From positions 439,780-468,738 of the forward strand of contig BFEA01000591.1 in the NCBI GenBank assembly GCA_003427395.1: a stretch of 28,959 nt of DNA. Reading direction: 5' to 3'. Under the pieces are notes generated by a model. That model did no database searches, had not been told where the DNA came from, and saw only the letters and a list, made by a program, of their open reading frames with translations. This document shows, piece by piece, positions 7,901 through 17,609 of the stretch; the first letter of the stretch is position 1, and the number at the start of each line of letters is the position of its first letter. The DNA comes from Chara braunii (Eukaryota > Streptophyta > Charophyceae > Charales > Characeae). Position numbers and translations under genes: made by a program.

Positions 7901-8222
7901 GATGCCGCACAACTCTAGGAACCCTGACTCCTCTTCTAGAAGGAAGAAGTAAAAACCGCTCTGATAGCGACTCTCCTTCCCTCTCCCCTAGTCCTCCCCA
8001 ACCCCCTCCACTACAACCCTTTCTCCTAGTCTCCCCTCAACTGCCCAATCCCCCCAAAACCTCCCCTCTTACCCCAAAGACTCCGAGACCACGCAGAAAG
8101 CCTCGAATCTACAGAAATCTTGACTATGCCCTCTTCGCTCTTATCTTCTTCACCTTCCTTACCCAACTGCTCATCCTCTACCTACCCCTCCCCAGAAGCT
8201 TGCCCAAAAATCTCCTCCCCTA
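7901..8222 (+). pseudogene. decayed Pro-rich reading frame with a C-terminal membrane segment
   Basis: An ATG at 7901 opens a frame reading MPHNSRNPDSSSRRKK and stops at 7950. The next frame continues without interruption as NRSDSDSPSLSPSPPQPPP, a Pro/Ser-rich linker, a basic patch (TPRPRRKPRIYRN) and a hydrophobic segment (YALFALIFFTFLTQLLILYL), ending at TAA 8220-8222. A one-base shift in the A-rich run near 7950 would explain the break. It shares the G-poor composition of the retroelement and may be its first ORF, but no family is recognised. Confidence 0.35.
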
Positions 8223-9145
8223 ATAATTTCGATAATATTCCAAGACACTGTTGAGCCCTAATTTCGGGCTGTGTTTTTCGATTCGGAATTTCAATTCTGG
8301 TTTGAATCTTGAATTTGTCTCCACCTCAAAAAAAAAAAAAAAAAAAAAGGGGAAGGGGAGGAAAGTACAGGCATGGAGAAGAAAGCGAGGGGATGACATA
8401 TGTTGATCTGATCTGTTGCATGCATTTTAATAAGGATCGTTTTTCCTAATTTTCCTCTCTTGAAAATTAATGAGAGGATGTCAATAAGAAGACTATCAAT
8501 GCACAATTTCTTTGCCAATCCTTATGAACCTTCATCTTACTCTTGGCTATTCGCACTTATGCTTCCCCAACTTTAAATCCTGCTCATACTTATGACAGAT
8601 GGTATTACCCCTGTCATTCAAGTATCGGGCCACGACCTCAGTAAGATAAAAAACCTCTCTCTTCATTTGACTCCCCTTTCTGAAGGCTCGAATCATTGCT
8701 CCTTGAACAGATCAAGTGCCCCTTCCCGCTTCTTCATTCCTACCACTCTCAATCAAAGCTTCCCCTTCTTCATGCATTATCTATCTACCTCCTACTTCCT
8801 TTCTTGATTTGCGTGTGCATGTATTCAAAAAAAATAAATAAATCAAGAAAGAGAGATTTAGCTCCCCACTGTCAAAACATCTCAAGGCCAGCCGAGGGAT
8901 CTGAGTTCCATCAGATTGGTCGGTGCACTGCTCATTCCTATCAATAGAAAGCTCTATTCACATCCTGGTGAAATCAAGACAGTTTCCTCCTTGATAGGAT
9001 AACGGAAAGCCTGCCGAAGTTGATCGACGTTTTGCTCATCTTATCGATTGGAAACCCTCGCAACTACCAGCAGTGACTTTTATGAACCTTTCCATAGATA
9101 AGATAGCTCGAGACCAGCCTCGGGTTGGAGAAAGGGAGGAGGAAC

Positions 9146-9176
<31 letters not shown>

Positions 9177-9980
9177 GGAAAACACTCAATGAAGAGTTGT
9201 GCTAGCGTTGGTATACTGTTTCACATTCAAATCGAGCAAAGCTCACAATTCCCCAAGATCTGTAAACGGATAAACAAGGAAAAAAGAAGGCAACGCTGTT
9301 TTCAGCCGCTCATTTGTAATAAGGAGTTGTTATGCTTGAAGATACTATAGAGAAAAACTGTTCGTAGATGTCTTCAGACCCACATGATTGAAGTTGGGTT
9401 CTGATCAAATGTATTGCGCGCATACCTACCTCCATGAGAAAAGACAAAAGCATTGTCTGCAAACTGTTGTTCGGACTATTTACTCTTCTTCCCTTTGTCT
9501 GACTTGCAGGTTCACTTGGAAAAAAAAAAAAAAAAAAAGGGGGACAGATGGACTCTTACGTCCTCACTAGTGTACTCGAGAAACTTGTCCTTATGCCTTT
9601 CTGCTTTCTTCTTCATTTTTTACATACCGTATCGCTGAACCCCCTCCTCTCAGTCTTTTTTCAAAAGATCCTTGACATCTTTGAGGAACCATAAAAAAAA
9701 AAAGAAAAAAAAAAGGGGGAGGAGGAAGGGAGAGGGGGTTGCGGGATTTTAAGTACACAGCATCATCATGAGAAGCACCACACCTCGTAATATTGCCAAG
9801 CCTGAGTAGCATCAACTTATGTCACATATTCACCCTTGCTTCTACACATAGATTCTTGGCTACTACCGGGACTCAGACTCTCATTGGCACTGTCATTCTT
9901 GACCTCGCTCCCTCCCCTCCCTTAATTTATGTCAAGATTACCTGTTGTCCCAATCCCCATAATCATCATTCTGACCTCAT
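8223..9980. repeat. A-homopolymer-bearing repeat block, left part
   Basis: There is no gene here. A-runs of roughly 17-23 bases occur near 8326, 9149 and 9521, and an interrupted one near 9692. Each is followed by a G/A-only stretch (GGGGAAGGGGAGG, GAAGAAAGG, GGGGGACAG, GGGGGAGGAGG). The stretch 8880-9060 holds two diverged copies of a motif built on GCC(A/T)GCCGA..TTG(A/G)TCG..TTGCTCAT..ATCGATTGGAAA. Open frames of 60-80 codons are explained by stop-poor low-complexity sequence. Confidence 0.5.
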
Positions 9981-9984
9981 CTTC

Positions 9985-10693
9985 CTCAGACTTTACCGTG
10001 ACACCTGTTGTGCAATCAAACAGAACGTCTGTACCTAATCAGACCACAGTTCGTCATCATGAACCTTTACTCCTCTCAGCTCTCCCATCCACCTCATGGA
10101 AGCACCCCGCAGCTCTATCTCAATCTACTTGCCTACTGATCCCACCCCTGCTCCCATGCCTCACTTCCCTAATCACTTGTCATCAAAAAAAAAAAAAAAA
10201 AAAAAAAGGAAAGGGGTGGAAAAGGGGAAAAGGAAGGGAAGACGACCATTGCCTCTTAGATTGTTGAAATTGTCAAGGCAGAGCATACTGAAAAACTCGG
10301 GTTGCAACAATTTCATGCTTGAGCAAATTGCTTCTGACAGCTTGAAGATATGCTCAACTACGCAGATTCAAAAAAAAAACAAAAAAAAAACCTGCAAGAA
10401 TAAATGACATATTTCAATACCTATCCGCCATGTGGCATGAGCTAGAGTTTGCTCCTTTTTCCCAATCCGCCACGACGAATCAGCCTACAGCTACCTACAC
10501 GCCTCATTACGAATTAGCTCTCGGTCTCTACCGTGACACCTTAGGCTGTTGTGCAACGAATCAGAACGTCTATACCTAATCAGGCCGAACCTATACTCTT
10601 TTCAGCCCCTCTATCCGCCTCACGGAATCACCCCACATGTCTATTTCAATCTACTTACCTACTGATCCCACCCTTGCTCCCATGTCTCCCTCC

Positions 10694-10728
<35 letters not shown>

Positions 10729-10910
10729 GGGGGAGGAACGAAAAAGGAAAGAAAGACGAAAGGAAGAACAATGCCTCGAAGTTTGTTGAATTTATCAACG
10801 ACAAAGCATACCGAAAAACTCGGGTTACAAGAATTTCGTGCTTGAGCGAATTGCTTCTGATGGCGTTTAGATGTGATCTATCTTATGTCTAAACATCAGC
10901 CTACAACTTG
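9985..10910. repeat. two tandem copies of a roughly 520-bp unit with central A-run
   Basis: Copy 1 (about 9985-10380) and copy 2 (about 10520-10905) share three blocks in the same order. Block 1 is CTCTACCGTGACACC..GTTGTGCAA..CAGAACGTCT. Block 2 is TCAATCTACTTRCCTACTGA then CCCACC. Block 3 comes after the A-run and reads AAAAACTCGGGTT then TTGCTTCTGA. The A-runs of about 24 and 32 bases (near 10186 and 10696) are 510 bp apart; the next, near 11202, is 506 bp further on. Confidence 0.75.
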
Positions 10911-11489
10911 ATGCTTGCCTACCGATCTCACTTCTGCTGTTTCCTGTCAAATCTACCTGCTTACCACCTGCTTGCCCTACATCTACCTTATATCTAAACG
11001 AGCATCTGACTAGAATGCGTAATCAAGCTCCAGTCCGGACAGTAAGAATCAGCAGCATCTCTCCCCAACCAAGATCTCAGAATAAAGATGGAGCAATTAT
11101 GCTCTAGCACATTGATTAAGGAAACGTAAGACCCAACGAGATTCAGCGAGCATATTTCCCCGGGGTTTTTTCACCTGCCTTGCCTTAAGTTTCCCCTCTC
11201 TAAAAAAAAAAAAAAAAAAAAGGAAAAGGGGGGAGACGGAAGTCAAGTAACACAACAATAATCTTCCTATCCTAAGCACCTGACATTCATCATTATAAAC
11301 TAAGTAGGTATAATACTTCTTCATAGCAGAACTTGGGTCACAATCAAGCCTCAGTCCTGACTTCAAAAAACGATCGGGATCAAGTTTCCGCCACCACCTC
11401 CCAACCTTGGATTCTGCCTCAAAGCAACAACCCGAATCAAGTAAGGTTTGCTCTCAACCGTCTCCACTACTTAAGAATCTTCTTAGACT

Positions 11490-12360
11490 TGTGGCAAGAT
11501 GTTGTCAGATTAGCAGACTTTCTTAGACATAACTACTGCCTGCATGAGTCTTGTTGACTGCATGGCGATAACTCAGTTGTATTGTCATCGGAAGTCTTCG
11601 GTACTGCTCTTATTACTATCTAAATAAAACCTTTGTTTAATCACCCCACTGCGCTTGGTTGCCTCATCAAGATAACGGAACATTGGTTTCAGAATCAGAT
11701 TGCAGTCATGACAGAAGAAACTTAAAATATTTCACGGTTATTACCATGATTCTATTTCTTGCTTTCCCACCATCACTTCTGTTCTTCATCCTCAGATCCC
11801 TGCCTCTCAGCATTGTCTAATCACTCCAAAGCGGTCAGAAGCTTCATCATATTGCAAATGAAATGGAATATCATGAGCAGAGAAGAAAGTGCAGAACGTT
11901 ATGAAACAAGATCTTAGGCAAGAAGTTGCCGGATTGTCAGACTTCATATTTAAACATAGCTACTGCTTGCATAAGTCTTGTTGTATGTAAGATGATTACA
12001 TGATGTCATGAGAAGACGTCAGTACTACTCTTACCAACTGATTAAGGTATTTGTTCAAGAACCCCACTGTGCTTGCTTGCCTCATCATTGAAGGGAACAT
12101 GAATTCATAATCAGGTTGCAGTCCCGACAGAAGGAATCCCGAACTTTACACGGTTCTTAACATGTTTCATTTCGTGCTTTCCCACCAACACTAGCCTCAC
12201 ATCTTTGCCTCCTACCTCCCCTCTCAGCGTTATCTAACCATTCGTTTCCAGAAAAATGGCCAGAAGCATCATCACATTGCAAATAGAATAGGGATTTCAT
12301 GAGCAAGGAAGAAGGGGCAAAATGTCATCATCATCAAAAAAAAAAAAAAAAAAAAAAAAG
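11490..12360. repeat. two tandem copies of a roughly 420-bp unit
   Basis: Copy 1 (about 11490-11915) and copy 2 (about 11915-12340) share four blocks. These are TACTGCYTGCATRAGTCTTG (11534, 11961), CCCCACTGYGCTTG (11643, 12062), TTGCAGTC..GACAGAAG (11700, 12117) and GCTTTCCCACCA (11761, 12176). The offset falls from 427 to 415 along the copies because of small indels. Copy 2 ends in a 23-base A-run followed by GGGAAAAAGAGGGAG, 200 bp upstream of the gag-like ORF. Confidence 0.8.
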
Positions 12361-12559
12361 GGAAAAAGAGGGAGAAGAACCGTTCAACATTTTTCTGTTC
12401 TTACACCCACCCCCATCAACCCCTACTTCCTCCCCTCTCAGACTTTGTCAAACAATCTACTCTGACTTTACTCGGGAGGCAAGAATGAGAGATGCAAGGA
12501 CAAGCAGTAGGGAAATTAATTAAGTCCAAATCATTAACTTTAATTTCTTGTCATCACAG

Positions 12560-13605
12560 ATGGATCCCTTGCTTCAAGCCTTACTTGCTGCCTCAGGTCC
12601 CTATGACCTTATCGGTGCAGAGGTTTATGCCATCTTACCATCTCTACCGCTGCGTTACTCACCTGGGAAGGTTATTGAATGTCTTAACCCCCAGGTGCAA
12701 GAAATGGTTCACCTCATGTACCTAGTCCAGCCTGATAACCAATCTGAATCTGTCAAAGTCCACTCCTATGCAATCAAAATGCGCGCACCACCTCTCCCTC
12801 CTCCTTCCCCCCCTCCCCCTCCGCCTCATCACCCTCCACCATCAACCTCTACTCCCCAGGTGCTCTCTTTGTCTTCTTCCCCACCTCCACAAGTCACTCT
12901 GCAGCACTTTGAGGACTTCAAGCAAGCAATGCTTCGTAGAGAAGAGAACCTCATCAAGCAGCTTCAACTCAGAGAGGAATCAAACCGTGCATCAAATGAG
13001 TTGTACCAAAAGATCTACTCCGACCTGAACTTCATCCTCAACGATTTTGCAAAGAGGTCGCCTTCTTCATACAGCGAACTTCGCGCTTGGAAACGCATGC
13101 TCTTTTCCCCCTGTTGGCACTCTGAGATAGAAACAGTAATTAGATTCAAAGCAATGAATCTTAATTACTCCTTCTATCCCATGAGGAAAACCATCTGCCA
13201 CGACTTCCTTGCTCAAGTCCGATCAATCGCCAAGGATTGCGCCGACCACCTCGTCCCACGAGACGTCAAGACTCTGCTCAACAAGATAATGCGCCAAGCC
13301 ATGGATAAAGCTCTCCCTCTCATTGATGCGGAGTACCACTACTGCCTCAGCCTCGCCCGCCAAGAACAAGCTAGGTAAGCTAAGGGCCGTCGCCCGAACA
13401 TCTTTATCGTATCTCCCCTGACCGATAGTAGGTCCACGCCATTTGCATGCATGGGGCTCATCCTCTGTTGTATTCCTCTTGCAGGGAGGACCGTGGAGGC
13501 TCTGAAGGAAAATCCAATTACCGCAAGAAGGAAGATGACGAGAGAAGTTCATCCTCCAAGCGGGGCCGCGACCACGACCGTGACCGTGGATATGAATACG
13601 ATTGA
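12560..13605 (+). CDS. gag-like ORF of a DIRS/kangaroo-type retrotransposon (spliced, 311 aa)
   Basis: The ATG at 12560 starts a protein with a short N-terminal region and a Pro-rich linker at residues 76-110 (PPPSPPPPPPHHPPP). A charged, probably coiled-coil segment follows at about 113-145 (KQAMLRREENLIKQLQLREE), then a helical region. The exon ends at 13374; GTAAGC opens an intron and CTCTTGCAG closes it at 13484. Splicing preserves frame (815 + 121 nt) and adds a basic/acidic tail (SSSKRGRDHDRDRG) ending at TGA 13603-13605. The same frame stays open 31 more codons, so this TGA may be a mutated Arg CGA. Position before RT and composition suggest a gag-like or nucleic-acid-binding role; no zinc knuckle is visible. 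It is collinear with pol, which starts about 110 bp downstream. Confidence 0.6.
13375..13484 (+). other. predicted 110-bp spliceosomal intron inside the gag-like ORF
   Basis: The donor is AG|GTAAGC and the acceptor TTCCTCTTGCAG|GG, with a pyrimidine-rich stretch before the AG. The unspliced frame stops at the donor itself (TAA 13376-13378). Removing exactly 110 bases joins AG|G and restores a long, compositionally similar frame. Confidence 0.65.
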
Positions 13606-13717
13606 GCAGCCAAGAGAATCAACGCCGGCTGGGACACCAAAAGATATGACGGCACCAACAACTCAAAGCTCGAGCTCACAACAAAACCTGACAACAATTG
13701 ACATCCCCTAAATTCCT

Positions 13718-15827
13718 GTGATTCTCTCCAACCTCACCTCTCCGCCTTCCACCTCCCAGTTACATCAAGTCATTTTCGCCCTTCAAAACCCCACTTCTTG
13801 GCTACGCTTACCCGACAACTTCTTCGCTGCATCACCATCTCGGTCTTTCTCTAACTGGGAGCGCCTCCTCGCTTCATCTTCCTGCCGCTTCTCCCACCCG
13901 GTTCTCCAATGGACTAAAACAATTTAAAGGTGGCGTTAAACTCAATTTCGTCGGTACAAGGCATATTCCTACTAGGAAGATCATTGAAGTTAGAAGGATG
14001 ATGAAAAATGTTCTTCCCTCTTCCCGCTTCAAGGTCGCTCTCTCTAGAATTGAACCACCCCCTGTGGTCATTCCTAACCACAACCTCTTTCCCCATCATT
14101 CCGACTTTATCACTTCCTATGTATCCCAACTCCTTAAGTCTGGAGTCATTGAGTTATCGCCTTCCCCAATTGTTATCAATCCAGTGTTTGCAATTGAAAG
14201 CTCCTCTAAGACTCGCTTTATTTTGGATGNTAGATTTGTTAACCTTTTTCTCTCTTTCCCCCCCTTTCACTACGAATCCATCAACGATGTTTTCGCCCCT
14301 CTCGCGGGCTCCCTCGCTCAAGACTTTCTTTCTTCTTTTGACATAAAAAAACGTTACTATCACATTTCGGTGTTTTCTTCTCATCGACCTTTTCTCGCTT
14401 TCAATTGGAACGGCATCTCCTATCAATTCACTACACTCTGTTTTGGCATTTCCACTGCTTGTTGGATCTTCACCACCATAATGCAGGAAATCATGGATGA
14501 ATTAAGATCAAGGATGGTCCTCATATCCTCCTACATCGACGACTCCGCATTTGCCAACACCAATCTTCCCCTATTAATCTGGCAATAATTCAACTATGTT
14601 GCCCTCCTCCATGACCTCAGATTTTTTCTCGGCATCAATAAATTCTCCTTTCTTCCTAGCCAGCAGATCAAATTCCTGGGATTCATTTTGGACGCACACG
14701 ATAAAAGGATTAAGGTACCTATTGACAAAGCACAAAGAATCCTCCATCTTATTTCAACTTTAGACTCCTCCCCCCCTTCCAGCTGAACTTTAGCCAAGGT
14801 TGCCGAAAAACTCGCCTCCCTCTCCCGGGCTTTCTCACCAACCCCTCTCTTCCTCTCTTCATTATACGACTCCATATCACCTTCCAATTGGGATTCCCCT
14901 TTGCAAATCTCTGACGCTCTCATCAATGATCTCAAATGGTGGACCAACTACCTTCCTCTCCTTCCCGGAAAACTCTGGATCTTAAGAACCCTTTCCCTCT
15001 CAATCTTCACGGACGCATCCGCCTCTCAAATCGCCGGATTAATAGAACCAATCGGTGGAAGCCCCATCATCTTCAACGAATGTCTTCCCCAACACCTCAT
15101 TTCATCATCCTCAACTTATCGTGAACTCTTTGCTATCCTTCGAACCTTCTCATTCATCGAATCCAAGTACCCCCATCTCCTCTCATCATCTTCCATAAGA
15201 CTGTACTCTGATAGTCAAGCTGCAAACGCCCTTTAATCCAATCTCTTGTCCTCTGACCCCTTCTTCAATCCTTGGCTCAGGCAACTAATGGCCATTCTCC
15301 TTATAGCTGACGCCCAACTTCATCCAATCTGGATTCCAAGGGATCTCAATCATTTGGCTGATACAATCTCTAAAACAGAAGATAATTCTGACTGGGGACT
15401 TGCAGACCATGGACGCATTAACATCTTTAAGGCATTGGGTGTACCTGCCATTGACGTATTCGCATCTGACTATCACCACGTCTCAGCTACCTTCATCTCA
15501 AGAACATGGTCTCATCAGATATTTCTGATTGACGCTCTTTCTATCGATTGGAACACCCTCCCTTCCTCATCTTACAGATGGATTTTTCCCCCGACAGCAA
15601 TCATGCACGATGTTATCTTCTTGGCCCAAGCAAGCCCAACATCTTACCTCCTTATTCATCCATCCTCTCAAAGGACAACTTGGTACCCCAGACTAGCCCA
15701 ACTCAACATCACCGCCTCTTTCACCATTCCTAATTTCCCACTATCTTGCGTTCGTAGCCCCAGGGTCCACCAGTTTACCCCGAACCCCGCTAAATGTGGG
15801 CTAACAGCCTCCCTCTTCACTACCTAG
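13718..15827 (+). pseudogene. pol: reverse transcriptase - RNase H - downstream domain, DIRS class (broken)
   Basis: This is the polymerase ORF of the retroelement. The N-terminal part (SNWERLLASS, HPVLQWTK) ends in a frameshift near 13920, and KLNFVGTRHIPTRKI resumes in another frame. RT motifs follow: RFILDxRFVN, the catalytic SFDIKKRYYHI (about 14334), QFTTLCFGIS and the active-site YIDD (14532-14543). RNase H follows with FTD (D codon 15012), TYREL (E 15123), YSDSQ (D 15210) and HLADT (D 15360). Beyond it lies a conserved post-RNase H segment (AIDVFAS near 15450, WIFPPTAI near 15580, WYPRL). In-frame stops TAA 14586, TGA 14784 and TAA 15234 plus the frameshift make this copy non-functional. 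One N (14230) falls in the RT. The final stop TAG (15825-15827) overlaps the recombinase stop on the other strand. Confidence 0.85.
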
Positions 15828-16906
15828 TCTTCTCCTGTCTCCTTGTCCTCCTCCCCATTATCCGTCTCCCCTACCGTGCACTTCCACCCATGACGCATTC
15901 CATATCCATATCGCATAAACGTTCCTACACTACTCCACGTCCCCTGCTTCATCATCTCCCCCAAACTCCAACCTTCCTTAATCCCTGCTTGAACACCCCC
16001 TAGCCGAAAACTGTGACCGCTCTCACCTTCATACACCCCGGCCTCACCAAACCACTTCTCCATCCGCTTATTGAAACCCGCTCTTCCTAATGCACCTTCC
16101 CCCCTCCCAGATCTAAACGCATACCCTCGACGAATATCTACCCCCAAGCTCTCATAAACCGTAATTACCTCTGGCAATATCCCAAGGAATATTTCCTCGT
16201 CATCTCTGGGCTCTTTTAATCTAATAAGGAATCGTTCCCCCTGCCCATCAGCCTTAGTATATCCAGGCCTCACCATGCAATTGCCAATATCTATCTCCTT
16301 ATACTGCACCCTTAATCCCTCCCCGCATCTCTGCCAACTTTCACAAAGATACAAAAACATAGCCGCATCCCGATAAGCCTCTGCCTCACGCATCTTCTTC
16401 AGCATTATGATCTTACTTCGCATGTAACCTATCACCACTTTTAGTTTCTCCCACTTCAATGGTCGCGCAATTACCCCCCTGGATAACGCATATTCTCGGT
16501 ACGCCCTTCGGAACGCCTTCACTCGCCCACTTTCACACGGATCATTCTCCCTGCCAAGTAATCGAAAACTGTTGCTCAAGCAGTTTACAACAGCATCCAC
16601 TGTCGCAGGAGATACCATGGGCTCCCCTTCAGCATCAGCAGTTCGGCATCGACTCTCTATCTCAACCAGCCACTGGCTACTTAAGAAGGAGAGAATGTCC
16701 AAATCACTACACTCCATGAAGCCATGACCTACGTCGTTCCGATCAAGCCACTCGTTAAGACCAAGGAGAAGCTTCTTCATGCCATTTCGCCATCGCCGCC
16801 CAGGACCAAACTCTTCAATCAAGGACCTACTCCATTCAAGGTCTGCTTCGTACCTTCCTGCTATCTTCGGAGTCGCTCGCTTTTGACGCCAGCTTCCATC
16901 ACTCAT
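15824..16906 (-). CDS. tyrosine recombinase of a DIRS/kangaroo-type retrotransposon (360 aa, intact)
   Basis: This enzyme would integrate the circular cDNA by site-specific strand exchange, replacing a DDE integrase. The ATG at 16906 gives 360 residues; the frame is open 13 codons further to a GTG, but I chose the first ATG. The N-terminal half looks like a SAM-like core-binding domain. In ATG numbering the catalytic set is complete: R193 (WQRCGEGLR), K218 (GYTKADG), H298 and R301 (GHSFRLGG), W324 (GTWSS) and nucleophile Y333 (GTFMRYGY). It lies tail-to-tail with pol, the two TAG stops sharing CTAG at 15824-15827. It is Gly/Arg/Glu-rich because its coding strand is the G-rich one. Unlike pol it has no frameshift or stop. 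Family assignment is strong; activity is unproven. Confidence 0.88.
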   Translation of the reverse strand: MSDGSWRQKRATPKIAGRYEADLEWSRSLIEEFGPGRRWRNGMKKLLLGLNEWLDRNDVGHGFMECSDLDILSFLSSQWLVEIESRCRTADAEGEPMVSPATVDAVVNCLSNSFRLLGRENDPCESGRVKAFRRAYREYALSRGVIARPLKWEKLKVVIGYMRSKIIMLKKMREAEAYRDAAMFLYLCESWQRCGEGLRVQYKEIDIGNCMVRPGYTKADGQGERFLIRLKEPRDDEEIFLGILPEVITVYESLGVDIRRGYAFRSGRGEGALGRAGFNKRMEKWFGEAGVYEGESGHSFRLGGVQAGIKEGWSLGEMMKQGTWSSVGTFMRYGYGMRHGWKCTVGETDNGEEDKETGED

Positions 16907-16980
16907 TCGCTCGTTCCACCATTCCCTGCAAGATTCCGTTGTCACTTGCGGTACGTTGGAGGGATGTGGATGGTCTAGGA

Positions 16981-17078
16981 GGTGTGTGGGCCTGCGGCTC
17001 CTTCTACATGACTCTCATCCCAGTGATGTGGCGTCATCGGCGGCTTGACCTTTTCCTATTTTATCTGGATTTGTCCTG
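16981..17078. repeat. 98-bp direct repeat, copy 1 (possible terminal repeat component)
   Basis: This stretch, from GGTGTGTGGGCCTGCGG to GGATTTGTCCTG, is repeated at 17610-17707 with a constant offset of 629 bp and only about five substitutions. It lies 75 bp upstream of the recombinase start codon, so it could contain that gene's promoter or a recombination site. Confidence 0.9.
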
Positions 17079-17346
17079 CGCAGGAGCTGTCCTATACCTG
17101 CCTTTCTGGTTGGGGAGCAGTTTGGTCGGTTTGTAGAGGTCACTACCTCAACTCACGGCCTCAGGGGACCCCAACTGTCTTTTCAATAGTACCCCTCACA
17201 AGCAAAAAACTCCCCACGGTTCTTTTTCTGCATCTACGGTTGTCCCTGTTTGACAGTTTCTCTTCCATCTGGGCCTCCTAGATCTACGGTAAGATTGTGC
17301 TTTCTTCAGGATCTGTGTTGGGACAAGGAGTTGAGCAGGACTCACC
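17079..17346. other. inter-repeat sequence, no gene seen on the plus strand
   Basis: This is the left half of the 531 bp between the two 98-bp repeats. Short open frames are not supported. On the minus strand it would be the intron or downstream part of the exon-like frame at 17593-17347. Confidence 0.4.
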
Positions 17347-17593
17347 CTGGATGCAGTAGGGCCTCGTTGGGCCGACCGCTGCCACTTCCTTGCGCAGATA
17401 CAGTATATGTAACCGGCTGAGGACCGGTCGCTGCAGGTTGTGAAGACTCGCGCGGTGTGCCCTCCGCAGCTCGACCGCCAGCCGCTGCGCTCATTGCATA
17501 CGCGAACCTGTCACATCGCACACAGCAGTCAGCCACTGGTTGGGAAGAGAGCTTGTTTTCCCTCGCCGATTTTGGCAAAACGGTCCCGCCCAC
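17347..17593 (-). CDS. possible first exon of an unrecognised minus-strand gene
   Basis: The minus frame from ATG 17593 reads KSARENKLSSQPVADCC, then MSAAAGGRAAEGTPRESSQP and TGPQPVTYTVSAQGSGSG, ending NEALLHPG. At that point GTGAGT (17346-17341), a consensus donor, follows. The Ala/Gly/Ser-rich disordered composition resembles N-terminal gag-type or regulatory regions, but I identify no family. It lies wholly between the two 98-bp repeats. It could equally be a chance frame in GC-rich DNA. Confidence 0.3.
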
Positions 17594-17609
17594 CCATCAA
17601 GATTCCCGC

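Noticed and set aside
8291-8518. ORFs of 60-110 codons in 8290-12330
   Set aside because: They run through A-homopolymers (poly-Lys or poly-Phe) and have no paralogues or domains.
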